NCBI GenBank assembly: GCA_002238805.1
Contig: MPNB01000012.1
Span: 1 to 56,314 of the forward strand
DNA: 56,314 bases
Source of the DNA: Rhodothermaceae bacterium bin80
Lineage (GTDB): Bacteria; Bacteroidota; Rhodothermia; Rhodothermales; Bin80
Direction of reading: 5' to 3'
The translations under genes were made by a program, and so were the position numbers. The notes under the pieces were generated by a model. That model was not told the DNA's origin, made no database searches, and saw only the letters and a program-made list of their open reading frames with translations. This document shows, in pieces, positions 10,124 through 20,751 of the stretch; position 1 is the stretch's first letter, and every line of letters begins with the position of its first letter.

Positions 10124-12721
10124 ATGAAACTGCTCCGCATATTCGCGTTGCTTCTTTGGTGCCTTACCGCTACCGGAACAGACTCCTTTAGCCAGGTCCC
10201 ACATCCTCAGGATGTATTTGGGTTTATGCCCGGCGACGACTACAAATTGGCCCGGTATGATCAAATGGAATCATACTATCGATCACTGGCAGACGCCAGC
10301 GACCGGGTCATACTGCGTGAGATTGGCTCATCCGTACTTGGCAAACCTCTCCTGCTTCTGATTATTTCGAGTGAGGAGAACCTGGCGTCACTGGACAGAT
10401 GGCAGGAGATCAGCACCTCACTCGCCCGTGCAAGAGTTGCTGAGGAAGAAGCCGTTGCACTTTCAAAAGAAGGTCGGGCCGTCATCTGGATTGATGGCGG
10501 GCTGCACGCAACGGAGGTCGCTGGCGCACAGATGACTCCGCTCCTTGCCTGGCGGGTTGCTACGGAAGAATCTGCAGAAATGGCGCACATCAGGGATAAT
10601 GTGATCCTACTCCTTATGCCCGTCATGAACCCCGACGGACTTGACATCGTAGCTTCCTGGTATGACTTCACGGTCAATACACCCTACGAAGCCACACGTC
10701 CACCCTGGCTGTATCACTACTACGTGGGGCATGACAACAACCGGGACTGGTTCATGAATAACATGCCCGAATCAAAGGCGGTTACCGAAGTGCTCTATAA
10801 CGAGTGGTACCCACAAATCGTCTACAACCACCACCAGACCAGTCCGAGCTGGACGCGAATCTTTCTGCCCCCCTTCACAGATCCGGTCAACCCACGTATC
10901 CATCCAGGCGTGACAACAGCAGTAAACCTAGTTGGATCGGCAATGGCCAATCGGTTTGCCATGAAAGATATGCCTGGTGTGATCTCGGGAGTTACTTTCA
11001 GCATGTGGTGGAATGGTGGAATGCGTACGGTCCCTTATTTTCACAACATGGTGGGAATCCTGACCGAGGTCGGACACGCAACGCCAAGCCCCCGGTTTTT
11101 CGACCCTGATTCCATCCCCCAATATGTAAGCGGTCGTAATCCGACGACTGGCACGAACATCTTTTATCCCAACCCCTGGAAAGGTGGCTGGTCTCACTTC
11201 GCAGACCCTGTTCGCTATATGATCACAGGATCAATGGCTGTTCTGCGTCTGGCTGCCGACCGCCGCGAAAGCTGGCTCTATAATATCTGGCAAATGGGGC
11301 GAGACGCGATCACAGAAACCGATTCGGTTGCAGCCTATGTGATCCCCTCCAACCAATGGAATGCTGGAGAAGAATTGGATCTGGTCAACCTGCTGCGTGT
11401 CGGGGGGATTGAAATCGAATATGCCAGACATGCATTTAGTCTTGGCGAGACTACGTATGCTGCCGGTTCATTCATCATACCCAAAGCGCAGGCATTCAGG
11501 CCCTATCTGGAAGACTTGCTGGAAGCCCAGAACTATCCTGATCGCAGAACACAGACAGGAACACCGATCGTACCCTACGACTTGGCAGGGTGGACGCTAC
11601 CCCTCCAAATGGGTGTTCAGGTCGACCGGGTAGATACATTACCCGTCGTAGACACAGTCCCGGTTACTGAGGATATCACCCCCGCTCCTGGAACTATTTC
11701 CGATGGACGCAACGAGAATTACGTGATTGATCCGCGGGAAAACCGTAGTCGCCATGCGGTCAATGAGGCACTGAGTTCTGGCCTCACGGTGCAGGTTGTA
11801 ACCGATTCGATTGCTGTAGGAGATAATACTTGGCCTGCCGGAGCTTTTTTCGTGGAGTCTGATCGAGAGCTTCAAAGTATTGCCGAGCTTACTGGTGTGA
11901 GTTTTTACACAGTGCCCGAAAATGTCCCCACATTGCACGAGTTGAGAACTCCACGTATCGGACTATACAAGTCTTGGGTTGCCAACATGGATGAAGGCTG
12001 GACACGCTGGCTCCTGGAATCGTATGCATTTGACGTTGATACCTTGCATAACTCAGATATCCAAACCGGTGATCTATCCGCTTATACAGCAATCCTTCTG
12101 CCCAGCCAAGGTGGCGAAAGTCTGCTGCATGGCCATCGTACAGGAATGATGCCCGAAGCATATACAGGTGGCCTCGGGCTGGAGGGAACGCTTGCGCTTA
12201 TGCAGTATGTGGAGGATGGCGGGACACTGGTTGCCCTGGATGCTGCAAGTGATTTTGTTATTGATCACTTTGGATTGCCGGTGGAAAATATTGTGGATGG
12301 AGTTTCCAGATCTGCATTCTTTATTCCGGGCTCCCTGATGCGACTGGAAGTGGATACTGCCCATCCTCTCGGTTATGGAATGAGTCCTGAAGCAGCAGCC
12401 TCATTTGTAAGGAGTCGTGCTTTTTCGACCGTTCGTCGCTCGAACCAACAGGAAGGAGGGCGTATTATACTGGCCCCAGGCTCCGATCCGCCTGTTGAGG
12501 TGGTGGCCAATTATGCCGAAGAAGATATTTTGATGAGTGGCTGGGCCTTGGGTGAAGAAGATTACCTTGGTGGTAAAGCCGCCATAGTGCGTGTGGGCGT
12601 CGGTGATGGGAATGTCATCCTTTTTGGATTTCGCCCACAGTTCAGAGGCCAATCGCGCGGGACCTATAAACTGCTCTTCAATGCATTGATGATTGGTGCT
12701 ATGCATACAAACCAGCAATAG
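10124..12721 (+). CDS. Large secreted M14-family zinc metallopeptidase with C-terminal amidotransferase-like domain
   Basis: An 865-residue exported protein (signal to about residue 23). The N-terminal half is an M14 carboxypeptidase fold: GGLHATEVAGAQMTPLL supplies the zinc ligands His128 and Glu131 (HxxE), PVMNPDGLDIV is a typical M14 string, YNHHQTSP gives the third zinc histidine region, and NMVGILTEVGHATPSP may carry the catalytic glutamate. The C-terminal third (from about residue 610, RIGLYKSW...YTAILLPSQGG) looks like a class-I glutamine-amidotransferase-type domain, as in other large bacterial M14 proteins. Substrate is unknown; peptide, peptidoglycan-peptide or peptide-linked glycan are possible. 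It follows the sulfatase by 12 bp, so both may act on one complex substrate (inference). Confidence 0.88.
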   Translation: MKLLRIFALLLWCLTATGTDSFSQVPHPQDVFGFMPGDDYKLARYDQMESYYRSLADASDRVILREIGSSVLGKPLLLLIISSEENLASLDRWQEISTSLARARVAEEEAVALSKEGRAVIWIDGGLHATEVAGAQMTPLLAWRVATEESAEMAHIRDNVILLLMPVMNPDGLDIVASWYDFTVNTPYEATRPPWLYHYYVGHDNNRDWFMNNMPESKAVTEVLYNEWYPQIVYNHHQTSPSWTRIFLPPFTDPVNPRIHPGVTTAVNLVGSAMANRFAMKDMPGVISGVTFSMWWNGGMRTVPYFHNMVGILTEVGHATPSPRFFDPDSIPQYVSGRNPTTGTNIFYPNPWKGGWSHFADPVRYMITGSMAVLRLAADRRESWLYNIWQMGRDAITETDSVAAYVIPSNQWNAGEELDLVNLLRVGGIEIEYARHAFSLGETTYAAGSFIIPKAQAFRPYLEDLLEAQNYPDRRTQTGTPIVPYDLAGWTLPLQMGVQVDRVDTLPVVDTVPVTEDITPAPGTISDGRNENYVIDPRENRSRHAVNEALSSGLTVQVVTDSIAVGDNTWPAGAFFVESDRELQSIAELTGVSFYTVPENVPTLHELRTPRIGLYKSWVANMDEGWTRWLLESYAFDVDTLHNSDIQTGDLSAYTAILLPSQGGESLLHGHRTGMMPEAYTGGLGLEGTLALMQYVEDGGTLVALDAASDFVIDHFGLPVENIVDGVSRSAFFIPGSLMRLEVDTAHPLGYGMSPEAAASFVRSRAFSTVRRSNQQEGGRIILAPGSDPPVEVVANYAEEDILMSGWALGEEDYLGGKAAIVRVGVGDGNVILFGFRPQFRGQSRGTYKLLFNALMIGAMHTNQQ

Positions 12722-12933
12722 GCTTCGCCAGATAATATGGTGACAGAGACGTACATGAGCTGTTTTGAAATACAAGCCCCAATTTATGTATGACCATCAA
12801 GTCAACGGTGATTAGGGCCCTTTCTGCCTGAATCTGTCAGCCGCAACTGCAAATCTAATCTTGCATATCTTAAGGTTTGCACCGTGAGTAACCACGGAGC
12901 ATTTTGGTATTATCCACTGAGTAATTCGTAACC

Positions 12934-14373
12934 ATGAAATCCAAACTTGATCGACGTTCATTTCTGACGCAATCTGCAACGCTGGCAACCGGGGTCCTTG
13001 TACTGCCGCGTCATGTGCTTGGCGGACCCGGTTATCGTGCACCAAGTGACCGGCTCAATGTGGCTGCCGTAGGAGCTGGTGGCCGTGGCCAAAGTGTCTT
13101 GCAGGGGGTAACAGGATACAATGAAGAAACTGGTACGATGCTTGAAAACATCGTTGCCCTGTGTGACGTGGATGATATGCGCGCCGCAAACTCATACGAG
13201 CGCTACGCTGATGCAAAAAGGTATCGTGATTATCGCGTGATGCTTGATGAAATGCATGACAACATTGATGCAGTGATCGTTGCCACCCCCGATCATATGC
13301 ACGCTGCACCGGCTATGGCAGCCATGCAGCTTGGTAAACATGTCTACGTAGAAAAGCCGCTTACGCACGACGTTTATGAAGCGCGGAAGCTTACAGAAGC
13401 CGCTCGAGAGTATGGCGTGGTCACACAGATGGGGAACCAAGGCAATTCCGGTGAGGGGATTCGGCAAATCTGCGAATGGATCTGGACCGGCATCATCGGA
13501 GATGTAACAGAAGTGTACACATGGACTAATCGTCCAGTGTGGCCCCAAGGCTTGGTCAGACCCAAAGAAACTCCTCCTGTACCAGCAACGCTCGACTGGG
13601 ACTTGTGGCTGGGTACCGCCCCCTACAGACCCTATAATCCCGCCTACCTGCCCTTCAGCTGGCGCGGATGGTGGGACTTTGGTACTGGCGCTCTCGGTGA
13701 CATGGCATGCCATATTGTCGATCCTGTTTTCAAAGCACTCAAGCTGGGATCACCTAAAAGTGTCGAGGCCAGCGCATCCGTATTTGTCGAGGACTGGTCG
13801 CCAATCGATAACCTCGAAAGTGCGCCAAATTCATCTATGATCCGATTCAAATTCCCCAGTAGAGACGGAATGCCTCCGGTAGAGGTTACGTGGCTTGATG
13901 GTGGATTACTACCCCCAAGACCTGATGGATTAGGGGATGACGAGGCCATGGGGGATGGTGGGGGAGGATGCCTGTTCCATGGCTCCAAGGGTACTATTAT
14001 GTGCGGAACCTACGGTGCTGATCCCACCTTGTTACCCACTTCAGACATGCAGGATTTTGAGGCGCCAAGCCAGATGCTTGATCGCGTTGATGGTGGTACA
14101 GATGGCCACCAGCGTGTATGGGTAGAAGCTTGCAAGGGAGGACCGCCCTGTAGCTCCAACTTTGACTACGCCGGACCCTTAACCGAAATGATCCTCATTG
14201 GCAATTTGGCAATACGGAGCTTTATGACCCCCGATGCGGACTCAGGGGGACGCAGACGCTCGTATTCCGGCCGTAAGAGGCTGTACTGGGACAGTGAAAA
14301 CCTTAGGGTCACCAACCACGAAGCAGCTAACCTGTTTGTTCGTAGGGAGTACCGCGAAGGCTGGAGCTTATAA
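12934..14373 (+). CDS. Gfo/Idh/MocA-family oxidoreductase with Tat signal
   Basis: A 479-residue NAD(P)-dependent sugar-type oxidoreductase, probably exported folded by the Tat system: the N-terminus reads KLDRRSFLTQSA followed by a hydrophobic stretch (twin arginines 7-8). The Rossmann motif LNVAAVGAGGRGQS is at about 41-54, ATPDHMHA at 118, and the hallmark EKPLTHD at 140-146. GALGDMACHIVDPVF near 255 belongs to the C-terminal sheet domain. Secreted family members with Tat signals are common in Bacteroidota and Planctomycetota; some act as glycosidases by transient oxidation (GH109-like), others are uncharacterised. Reaction here is unknown. It stands 212 bp downstream of the M14 gene with no feature visible between. 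Confidence 0.9.
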   Translation: MKSKLDRRSFLTQSATLATGVLVLPRHVLGGPGYRAPSDRLNVAAVGAGGRGQSVLQGVTGYNEETGTMLENIVALCDVDDMRAANSYERYADAKRYRDYRVMLDEMHDNIDAVIVATPDHMHAAPAMAAMQLGKHVYVEKPLTHDVYEARKLTEAAREYGVVTQMGNQGNSGEGIRQICEWIWTGIIGDVTEVYTWTNRPVWPQGLVRPKETPPVPATLDWDLWLGTAPYRPYNPAYLPFSWRGWWDFGTGALGDMACHIVDPVFKALKLGSPKSVEASASVFVEDWSPIDNLESAPNSSMIRFKFPSRDGMPPVEVTWLDGGLLPPRPDGLGDDEAMGDGGGGCLFHGSKGTIMCGTYGADPTLLPTSDMQDFEAPSQMLDRVDGGTDGHQRVWVEACKGGPPCSSNFDYAGPLTEMILIGNLAIRSFMTPDADSGGRRRSYSGRKRLYWDSENLRVTNHEAANLFVRREYREGWSL

Positions 14374-14425
14374 CCCGTGGTGTTGGCGAGAGGTTACTCG
14401 CAGGGCATTGTACAACTGTGATCAC

Positions 14426-14441
14426 CTAGCCCTTCGGCTAT
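14426..14441. terminator. Possible terminator hairpin between convergent genes
   Basis: A 5-bp perfect stem (tagcc/ggcta) with a CTTC loop lies at 14427-14440, overlapping the lipA stop codon in the 64-bp gap between the convergent oxidoreductase and lipA genes. There is no T-run on either strand, so termination activity is uncertain. Confidence 0.25.
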
Positions 14442-15400
14442 ACGTGACGCTCAGCGTGGTATGAACTGCGTACCAGTGGACCACTTTCGACATGCTCAAT
14501 CCCCTTAGCCTCCCCAATTTCTTTGTAATATCTGAACTGATCGGGATGAATAAACTCCTCGACCGGTAGGTGCATACGAGTCGGCTGTAAGTACTGCCCA
14601 ATGGTCATTACATCAACACCCACGCGCACGAAATCGTCCATCAGTTCGAAAACCTCATCCTCGGTCTCCCCCAAGCCAACCATAATGCCACTCTTGGTAC
14701 GTAATCCCTGATCCTTCGAAATCTCCAGTACCCTTAATGAGCGTTCATAGTCCGCTTGTGGGCGGACTCGACGGTACAGGCGCGGCACGCTCTCCACATT
14801 GTGGTTAAGTATCTCCGGGCGCTCATCCAAAACGATCTGTAGAGCATCCCATATACCTCTAAAATCTGGTATCAACACCTCCACGGTGCAACCTGGAATT
14901 TCCTTTCGGATACGGCGAATGGTTTCAGCGAAGATAGGCGCGCCTCCATCTTCTCTTTCATCGCGGTTTACCGAGGTCACGACTGCATGCTTCAAACCCA
15001 TAATGCGCGCAGCGTTGGCTACACGGCGTGGTTCATCATAATCCAGGCCAGGCTCGGGCCTGCCTGTCTGAACAGCACAGAAGCCACAGGATCTCGTGCA
15101 TACATTACCGAGAATCATGAAGGTTGCTGTTCCTGCCGTCCAGCATTCGCCCATGTTTGGACAACGGGCACTCTGACACACGGTATGTAGATCGTGCTCC
15201 TCGATCAACTCAACGAGATTCTTGTACACCGGGCCATATGGCAACTTGACGCGCAACCAGTCAGGACGTCGAACACGCGGCTGCGTCTCGACAACCGGCA
15301 GGCCAACGAAACCTGGACCCGCATCCCCTGTTGCACCTGACACCTTTTTCAACGTAATTTCCCCAGGGAGAGATGGACGCACTGTAGTTTCGGAATTCAC
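14438..15400 (-). CDS. lipA: Lipoyl synthase (radical SAM)
   Basis: Inserts two sulfur atoms into octanoyl groups on lipoyl domains, using two iron-sulfur clusters. Seen: the LipA-specific N-terminal cluster motif C-x4-C-x5-C ([12 protein letters not shown]), then [19 protein letters not shown] with the radical-SAM CxxxCxx[45 protein letters not shown] and [18 protein letters not shown]. The frame extends upstream to 15496 but would then run into the divergent aminotransferase gene. The GTG at 15400 (320 residues, N-terminus [14 protein letters not shown]) gives normal length and leaves about 90 bp for promoters, so I prefer it; no ATG is available. Ribosome site is weak. Confidence 0.93.
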   Translation of the reverse strand: MNSETTVRPSLPGEITLKKVSGATGDAGPGFVGLPVVETQPRVRRPDWLRVKLPYGPVYKNLVELIEEHDLHTVCQSARCPNMGECWTAGTATFMILGNVCTRSCGFCAVQTGRPEPGLDYDEPRRVANAARIMGLKHAVVTSVNRDEREDGGAPIFAETIRRIRKEIPGCTVEVLIPDFRGIWDALQIVLDERPEILNHNVESVPRLYRRVRPQADYERSLRVLEISKDQGLRTKSGIMVGLGETEDEVFELMDDFVRVGVDVMTIGQYLQPTRMHLPVEEFIHPDQFRYYKEIGEAKGIEHVESGPLVRSSYHAERHV

Positions 15401-15490
15401 GGCGTAAAGAATCTTGCTCTGGTGCCACGCGTACCTTTCAGGGCCGCCATTGATCCAGAACAACGTAAACTCAACCAACCTCCACAATCC

Positions 15491-16831
15491 ATGCACATTC
15501 GCTCAGGACAGGTGCCGGACATATTCGGCAAGCATCTCAATGCTACAGGTATGATGCCCATTGTGCTGGATATGCGGGCAAGCCAGGGCATCACACTGGT
15601 GGACGAGCTTACAGGCAAGCCCTACCTGGACTTTTTTGGTTTCTTTGCCAGTAGTATGCTTGGGATGAATCATCCCAAACTGGAATCCGACGAAAATGCA
15701 CTCAAGCGACTGAAGGATGCCGCACTGAACAAGGTCTCAAACTCGGATGTGCAAACCTCCCACATGGCGCGGTTCCTTGAAACCTTTAGCCGTGTTGCAC
15801 AACCCAGTGCCTTACCGTATGCCTTCTTCATTTCGGGCGGTGCACTCGCAGTCGAAAACACATTAAAGGCAGCCTTCGACTGGAAAGTGCGCAAGAATCT
15901 TGCTAAGGGCATTTCCAGCGAACATGGCCAACAGGTCATGCATCTACGCGAAGCCTTCCATGGACGAAGCGGCTACACATTATCCCTCACCAATACATCC
16001 GATCCGTGGAAAACAAGGTTTTTTCCGAAGTTCGAATGGCCTCGTATCCTGAATCCAAAGATTACATTCCCATTAGCAGATCACCTAGAGCACGTAGAAC
16101 ACCTGGAAGCACAGGCATTGGAAGAGGCTAAATCATACTTCTTTGAGCATAAAAATGAGATCGCCTGCATCATCCTTGAGACCATTCAGGGTGAAGGTGG
16201 TGACAATCACTTTCGATCAGAATTTCTGAAAACACTCAAGGAACTGTGCCTGGAGAACGATGCTCTGCTCATTTTCGATGAGGTGCAATGCGGTGCAGGA
16301 ATCACAGGTACGTTCTGGGCCTGGGAGCAACTAGGAGTAACACCTGATCTGATCGCCTTCGGAAAAAAAACACAGGTGTGTGGCGTTCTTGCAGGCCGCC
16401 GACTTGATGAGGTTGAAGATCACGTATTTGTCAAACCCGGGCGAATCAACTCTACCTGGGGCGGCAACTTGGTAGATATGGTGAGATTTGACCGCATCAT
16501 GGAGATCATGGAGGAAGACGCACTTCTCCGTAATACCCGTGCTGTAGGAAACCACCTCCTTAAGCGTCTCAAGGAAATAGCAGATTCCAGTGACCACTTC
16601 TCAAATGCACGTGGGCGTGGCCTCATGTGCGCCATAGATGTTACAACGAGACCCCTGCGCAATCAGCTGCTCAAACTTTGCCGCGAGAACGGCTTGATCC
16701 TGATCGGTTGTGGTCAATCAACCATTCGTTTCCGACCACCTCTGATCATTACTCGAAGCGAGTTAGATTTTGGAATGGATATATTTGAGCGGGTTGTACA
16801 AGCCGCTCATGCTACAAAAATGCCCGTGTAG
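15491..16831 (+). CDS. lat: L-lysine 6-transaminase (lysine epsilon-aminotransferase)
   Basis: PLP enzyme moving the epsilon-amino group of lysine to 2-oxoglutarate, giving the semialdehyde that cyclises to piperideine-6-carboxylate. The 446-residue product shows the class-III aminotransferase core: [26 protein letters not shown], the [21 protein letters not shown] stretch with the cofactor aspartate, and [11 protein letters not shown] containing the Schiff-base lysine, which together with the NSTWGGN string is typical of the LAT branch. I chose the ATG at 15491 over 15422 because [12 protein letters not shown] aligns with the family start and clears lipA. Its closeness to the lysine-synthesis genes (dapA, dapB) suggests linked lysine handling. 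Product use is unknown. Confidence 0.9.
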   Translation: MHIRSGQVPDIFGKHLNATGMMPIVLDMRASQGITLVDELTGKPYLDFFGFFASSMLGMNHPKLESDENALKRLKDAALNKVSNSDVQTSHMARFLETFSRVAQPSALPYAFFISGGALAVENTLKAAFDWKVRKNLAKGISSEHGQQVMHLREAFHGRSGYTLSLTNTSDPWKTRFFPKFEWPRILNPKITFPLADHLEHVEHLEAQALEEAKSYFFEHKNEIACIILETIQGEGGDNHFRSEFLKTLKELCLENDALLIFDEVQCGAGITGTFWAWEQLGVTPDLIAFGKKTQVCGVLAGRRLDEVEDHVFVKPGRINSTWGGNLVDMVRFDRIMEIMEEDALLRNTRAVGNHLLKRLKEIADSSDHFSNARGRGLMCAIDVTTRPLRNQLLKLCRENGLILIGCGQSTIRFRPPLIITRSELDFGMDIFERVVQAAHATKMPV

Positions 16832-16873
16832 CTCAAGCTGCTCTCTTCGGCACGGCTTTGTGATTCATACCCG

Positions 16874-16917
16874 ATGGGGCTCGTCCCATGGTTCGATCCC
16901 GCTATCCACATCGCGGG
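16874..16917. terminator. Pair of hairpins between convergent lat and gyrA
   Basis: The 93-bp gap between the convergent genes holds two short inverted repeats: ATGGG/CCCAT (16874-16889) and CCCGC/GCGGG (16898-16917). Position suggests a bidirectional terminator, but no clear T-run follows on either strand. Confidence 0.3.
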
Positions 16918-16924
16918 CACGGAG

Positions 16925-19507
16925 TTATTCTGTCGGTTCCTCCTCTTCTTCGGTGATCACGCGTGTAACGTCGGCAATGGCATCGCCCTCTTCAAGCCGG
17001 ATCGTCCGAACACCCATTGCTTGCCTTGCAAGCTGCGAAATTTTACTTACAGACTGACGAATCAGTTTGCCATTCTGTGTGATAATCATCAAATCATCCG
17101 TATCTGTCACGCCATGGAGTGCCACAAGTGCTCCCGTCCTCTCATTGATTCTATGCGCTATAACCCCCTTCCCCGCACTCAAGCGCAACGAATACTTACT
17201 TATCTCTGTGCGCTTTCCGTAACCATTTGCACTAATCGTTAAAAGCGTACGGTCGGTATCCTCGGAAATCACCACCATACCAATTACACGTTCACCTTCC
17301 CCAAGCCTTATCCCAATCACACCCATTGCAACACGCCCCATCGCCCGTATCCGCTCTTCGCTGCGCCGGTTTGCCCGGCCAGCCGATGATGCCAAAATTA
17401 TCTGCCCCTCACCATCGGTCAGGCGAGTCTCCAATACCGCATCACCATCTCGAACAATAATGGCTTTAATACCCGCCTGCCGGGGATGGCGGTACGCCCA
17501 AAGTGTCGTTTTTTTGAGCATACCACGACGGGTGGCCATTAGCACATAATGCGACTTCAGGTATTCTTCGCTCAAGAAGTCCTCTCGACTGATCGGTAAT
17601 ACTGCCCGAATACGATCATCTGCTGCAATAGAGATAAGATTGCGAATGCTGCGACCGCGTGCCGCGCGCCCTCCAACTGGAATGCGGAATACCCGCAACC
17701 AATAGCACTTACCATAATCCGTAAAAATCAACAGGTAATCCAGGTTGTACGAAACGAACAGATGCTCAATATAATCCTCCCTGCGCAGGCTGCTCCCCCG
17801 TGAACCTTTTCCACCACGACCCTGAGCCTGAAATTCTTGCACCGCTGTGCGCTTGATGATTCCCTGGTGTGATATCGTAACAACGACCTGATCATTACTA
17901 ATCAGGTCTTCAATCAGTATATCCCCACCTCCCGAGGGATCAATCTTCGTGCGACGCTCATCTCCATGTTTTTCTGCTAGCGCCTGGATCTCTTCCTTGA
18001 TGATTTTCATCCGACGCTCCTCACTGCCGAGAATCTCGGTCAAGCGCGCAATTTCCTTCTTCTTTGCTTCAAAGTCTGCCACGATCTTGTCGCGCTCCAA
18101 GCCGGTCAATCGGTTAAGCCGAAGCGCGAGAATTGCATCTGCCTGGGCCTCACTCAACCAGGAATCCCTACCATGGTCTGCTTGCCCCGGTGCTTCTATT
18201 GATAAACCCAATTTTTCGAGTTGGGCCGGAGTCAATTTTGTCGGCCACACTCCCGCCATAAGGCACTTACGGGCTTCTGCTGTATCAGCAGATTCGCGAA
18301 TCATCGTGATAATTGCATCCAGGTGATCCAGTGCAATCGTGAGTCCCTCCAGTATATGAGCCTGTTTCTGGGCCTCATTAAGCTGGTACTGAGTACGACG
18401 GGTGACAACCTCATGTCGGTGATTGACAAAATGAACGATCGCATCTTTTAACGTGAGTATCTCTGGACGGCCATTAACCAGAGCTACTAAGTTTGCACCA
18501 AAAGTATGCTGGCAATTGGAGTACTTATAGAGCTTGTTTTCAACAATTTGAGCAACCGCATCCTTCTTGAGCTCAATAACAATACGCATACCATCGCGAT
18601 CGCTCTCATCACGCAGGTCACTTATGCTCTGGATGCGCTTATCGCGCACAAGATCCGCAATCTTGGTTATCAGCAGGGCCTTGTTAACCTGGTAAGGCAG
18701 CTCTGTAATAATCAATGCTTTTCTGCCCTTGCGCAGCTCTTCCTCATGCATACGCGCCCTGATTACGACACGTCCCCGGCCAGTGTGATAGGCCTTCTGG
18801 ATTCCTTTCGTACCGTGAATGATGCCTCCTGTCGGAAAATCCGGGCCAGGAACATACTCCATGAGCCCTAACGTATCGATTTCCGGATTTTCTATGTAGG
18901 CTATGATCGCATCAGCTACCTCACGAAGGTTATGTGGAGGAATTTTGGTTGCCATGCCCACAGCAATACCATCGCCCCCATTGACCAACAGATTCGGGAA
19001 TGACGCAGGTAAGACAACGGGCTCTTGAAGTGAGCCGTCAAAATTTTCCTGGAAATCAATCGTATCCTGCCTGATATCCCGAAGTAATTCTGCTGCGGGG
19101 CTTGTCAGGCGTGCTTCCGTGTACCGCATTGCAGCGGCAGAATCACCATCTACTGATCCAAAATTACCCTGACCATCCACAAGCGGATAGCGGAGCGAAA
19201 ACCCCTGCGCCATCCGCACCATTGTGTCGTAGACAGATGAGTCACCGTGCGGATGATACTTACCCAACACCTCACCTACAATACGGGCACTCTTTTTGTA
19301 GGTCGAACCCGGACCAAGCCCCAACTCCCTCATACCATACAACACACGCCTGTGCACTGGTTTGAGTCCGTCTCTAACATCAGGAAGCGCCCGTCCCACG
19401 ATGACCGACATTGAATAATCAATGTAGGAGGCTTCCATTTCCTCAATGATGTTTAACGGTACAATACGCCCGCTATCGTCCCCTACTTCAGAAACAAGGT
19501 CGGTCAT
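16925..19507 (-). CDS. gyrA: DNA gyrase subunit A
   Basis: Breaks and rejoins DNA in the type II topoisomerase that introduces negative supercoils. The 860 residues show the N-terminal [20 protein letters not shown], the breakage-reunion domain with [20 protein letters not shown], and the active-site tyrosine (Tyr129) in [11 protein letters not shown]. The quinolone-resistance positions keep the sensitive residues (Ser90 and Asp94, matching E. coli Ser83 and Asp87). The C-terminal pinwheel contains the GyrA-box [10 protein letters not shown] near 560, which separates gyrase from topoisomerase IV. The C-terminus is acidic (EEEEEPTE). Its promoter must lie in the gap from 19508 up to dapA. Confidence 0.97.
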   Translation of the reverse strand: MTDLVSEVGDDSGRIVPLNIIEEMEASYIDYSMSVIVGRALPDVRDGLKPVHRRVLYGMRELGLGPGSTYKKSARIVGEVLGKYHPHGDSSVYDTMVRMAQGFSLRYPLVDGQGNFGSVDGDSAAAMRYTEARLTSPAAELLRDIRQDTIDFQENFDGSLQEPVVLPASFPNLLVNGGDGIAVGMATKIPPHNLREVADAIIAYIENPEIDTLGLMEYVPGPDFPTGGIIHGTKGIQKAYHTGRGRVVIRARMHEEELRKGRKALIITELPYQVNKALLITKIADLVRDKRIQSISDLRDESDRDGMRIVIELKKDAVAQIVENKLYKYSNCQHTFGANLVALVNGRPEILTLKDAIVHFVNHRHEVVTRRTQYQLNEAQKQAHILEGLTIALDHLDAIITMIRESADTAEARKCLMAGVWPTKLTPAQLEKLGLSIEAPGQADHGRDSWLSEAQADAILALRLNRLTGLERDKIVADFEAKKKEIARLTEILGSEERRMKIIKEEIQALAEKHGDERRTKIDPSGGGDILIEDLISNDQVVVTISHQGIIKRTAVQEFQAQGRGGKGSRGSSLRREDYIEHLFVSYNLDYLLIFTDYGKCYWLRVFRIPVGGRAARGRSIRNLISIAADDRIRAVLPISREDFLSEEYLKSHYVLMATRRGMLKKTTLWAYRHPRQAGIKAIIVRDGDAVLETRLTDGEGQIILASSAGRANRRSEERIRAMGRVAMGVIGIRLGEGERVIGMVVISEDTDRTLLTISANGYGKRTEISKYSLRLSAGKGVIAHRINERTGALVALHGVTDTDDLMIITQNGKLIRQSVSKISQLARQAMGVRTIRLEEGDAIADVTRVITEEEEEPTE

Positions 19508-19845
19508 TTAATCTTGTTATAGTGACTGGTCAGTACGCAATACTGCCGTAATCGAAAGGCCATGTTTCTCGCGAAATTTTTTCCTTCGGTGCATTCGTCT
19601 GCCTTTAATTATGCTGAGCATGTGACTCGGCAATACTATGCTTTATCCGTGAGTACATTCCATGCTCACGAGATAAATTCGCATACGGTATGATACTATT
19701 AAGTGAGGGTTTGGAACCGGTTGATCGATCTGTGTAAGTCCAAGGTATACGGTGGTTTTTGTGCATTACCCAATCCCAATAGGACTCTGGTACTGCCGGC
19801 GTCCATGACGTATCCCCCTTCGATTCAGGAATGGGCACATGCTTG
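19508..19845. other. Intergenic region upstream of gyrA
   Basis: 338 bp between the dapA stop and the gyrA start, both genes on the minus strand. It contains an inverted repeat with a 6-bp stem (cgtgag/ctcacg, about 19648-19670). A 77-codon minus-strand frame at 19605-19838 has no family resemblance and is not called. The gyrA promoter should be here but no confident -10/-35 pair was identified. Confidence 0.5.
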
Positions 19846-20751
19846 TCAAGAACTGTCTAAAATACCAACCTCGTCTTCCAGCGCCGAAGCAACCGCAGCC
19901 ATTACCATACTTTTTTTTCTCGGTGACAATTCTACCAGAGGCAGACGCACCGCAGGCCCACACTGTCCAAGGTGAGCCAGAACAGCCTTGACCGGTATCG
20001 GGTTGGTATCGAGAAAACACGCTCGCATTGCATGCACCAACGAATGGTGCATGCCCGCTGCTCCTGTAAGATCGCCCTCCAAGCCGGCTCTAACGAGTTT
20101 GTTCATCATGCGTGGGAGAATATTACTGACAACCGAAATAACACCATCTGCACCGAGAGCCAGAAAGAATAGCGTCCACTCATCATCTCCGGAATACACT
20201 GCAAACCCAGCGGGTCGACATTGGATAAGATCTGCGACTTTTGAGAGATCGCCAGATGCCTCCTTCACCCCGACCACGGCAGGGATTTCGTTTGCCAGAT
20301 TGAGGATGGTTTCTAGATCGATGTCGAAGCCTGTGCGGCTGGGGACATTGTAGAGTATGATAGGGCACGAAGTTGACTCCGCAATAGCGGCTACATGCGC
20401 TTCAAAACCCCTTTGGGGAGGCTTGTTATAGTAAGGCCCGACAACGAGCAATCCGTCAGCTCCTAATCGCTCGGCTTCAACGGAAAACGTAATGCTTTCG
20501 GCAGTCGAATTGGTGCCCGTGCCAACTATAACCGGAACGCGACCTGATACATATTCAACCGCAGTAGCGACAAGCTCGCTTCGCTCTGAGGAGGTAATCG
20601 TCGGATTTTCGCCTGTCGTACCAAGGACAACCAGAGCAGAAGCCCCCCCTGTGATCTGATGCTCAATCAACTCGCAGAACGCCGCTTTATCAATAGCACC
20701 TGTTTCGGAGAAGGGAGTCACGAGTGCTGGCGCAGCACCTCTAAAGAGCAT
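19846..20751 (-). CDS. dapA: 4-hydroxy-tetrahydrodipicolinate synthase
   Basis: Condenses aspartate semialdehyde with pyruvate, the committed step of the diaminopimelate/lysine pathway, in the cytosol. Seen in 301 residues: GAAPALVTPFSETGAID, VLGTTGENPTI (the TTGE substrate loop), VPVIVGTGTNST, GPYYNKPPQRG, ILYNVPSRTG with the catalytic tyrosine, and VVGVKEASGD with the Schiff-base lysine. The frame can be read from a TTG at 20781, but the ATG at 20751 fits the family. It overlaps the end of dapB by 11 bp, so it is the last gene of the thrA-dapB-dapA operon. Diaminopimelate is also needed for peptidoglycan. Confidence 0.96.
   Translation of the reverse strand: MLFRGAAPALVTPFSETGAIDKAAFCELIEHQITGGASALVVLGTTGENPTITSSERSELVATAVEYVSGRVPVIVGTGTNSTAESITFSVEAERLGADGLLVVGPYYNKPPQRGFEAHVAAIAESTSCPIILYNVPSRTGFDIDLETILNLANEIPAVVGVKEASGDLSKVADLIQCRPAGFAVYSGDDEWTLFFLALGADGVISVVSNILPRMMNKLVRAGLEGDLTGAAGMHHSLVHAMRACFLDTNPIPVKAVLAHLGQCGPAVRLPLVELSPRKKSMVMAAVASALEDEVGILDSS

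Noticed and set aside
19605..19838. 77-codon minus-strand frame upstream of gyrA
   Set aside because: No ribosome site, no family resemblance, and it fills the region expected for the gyrA promoter.
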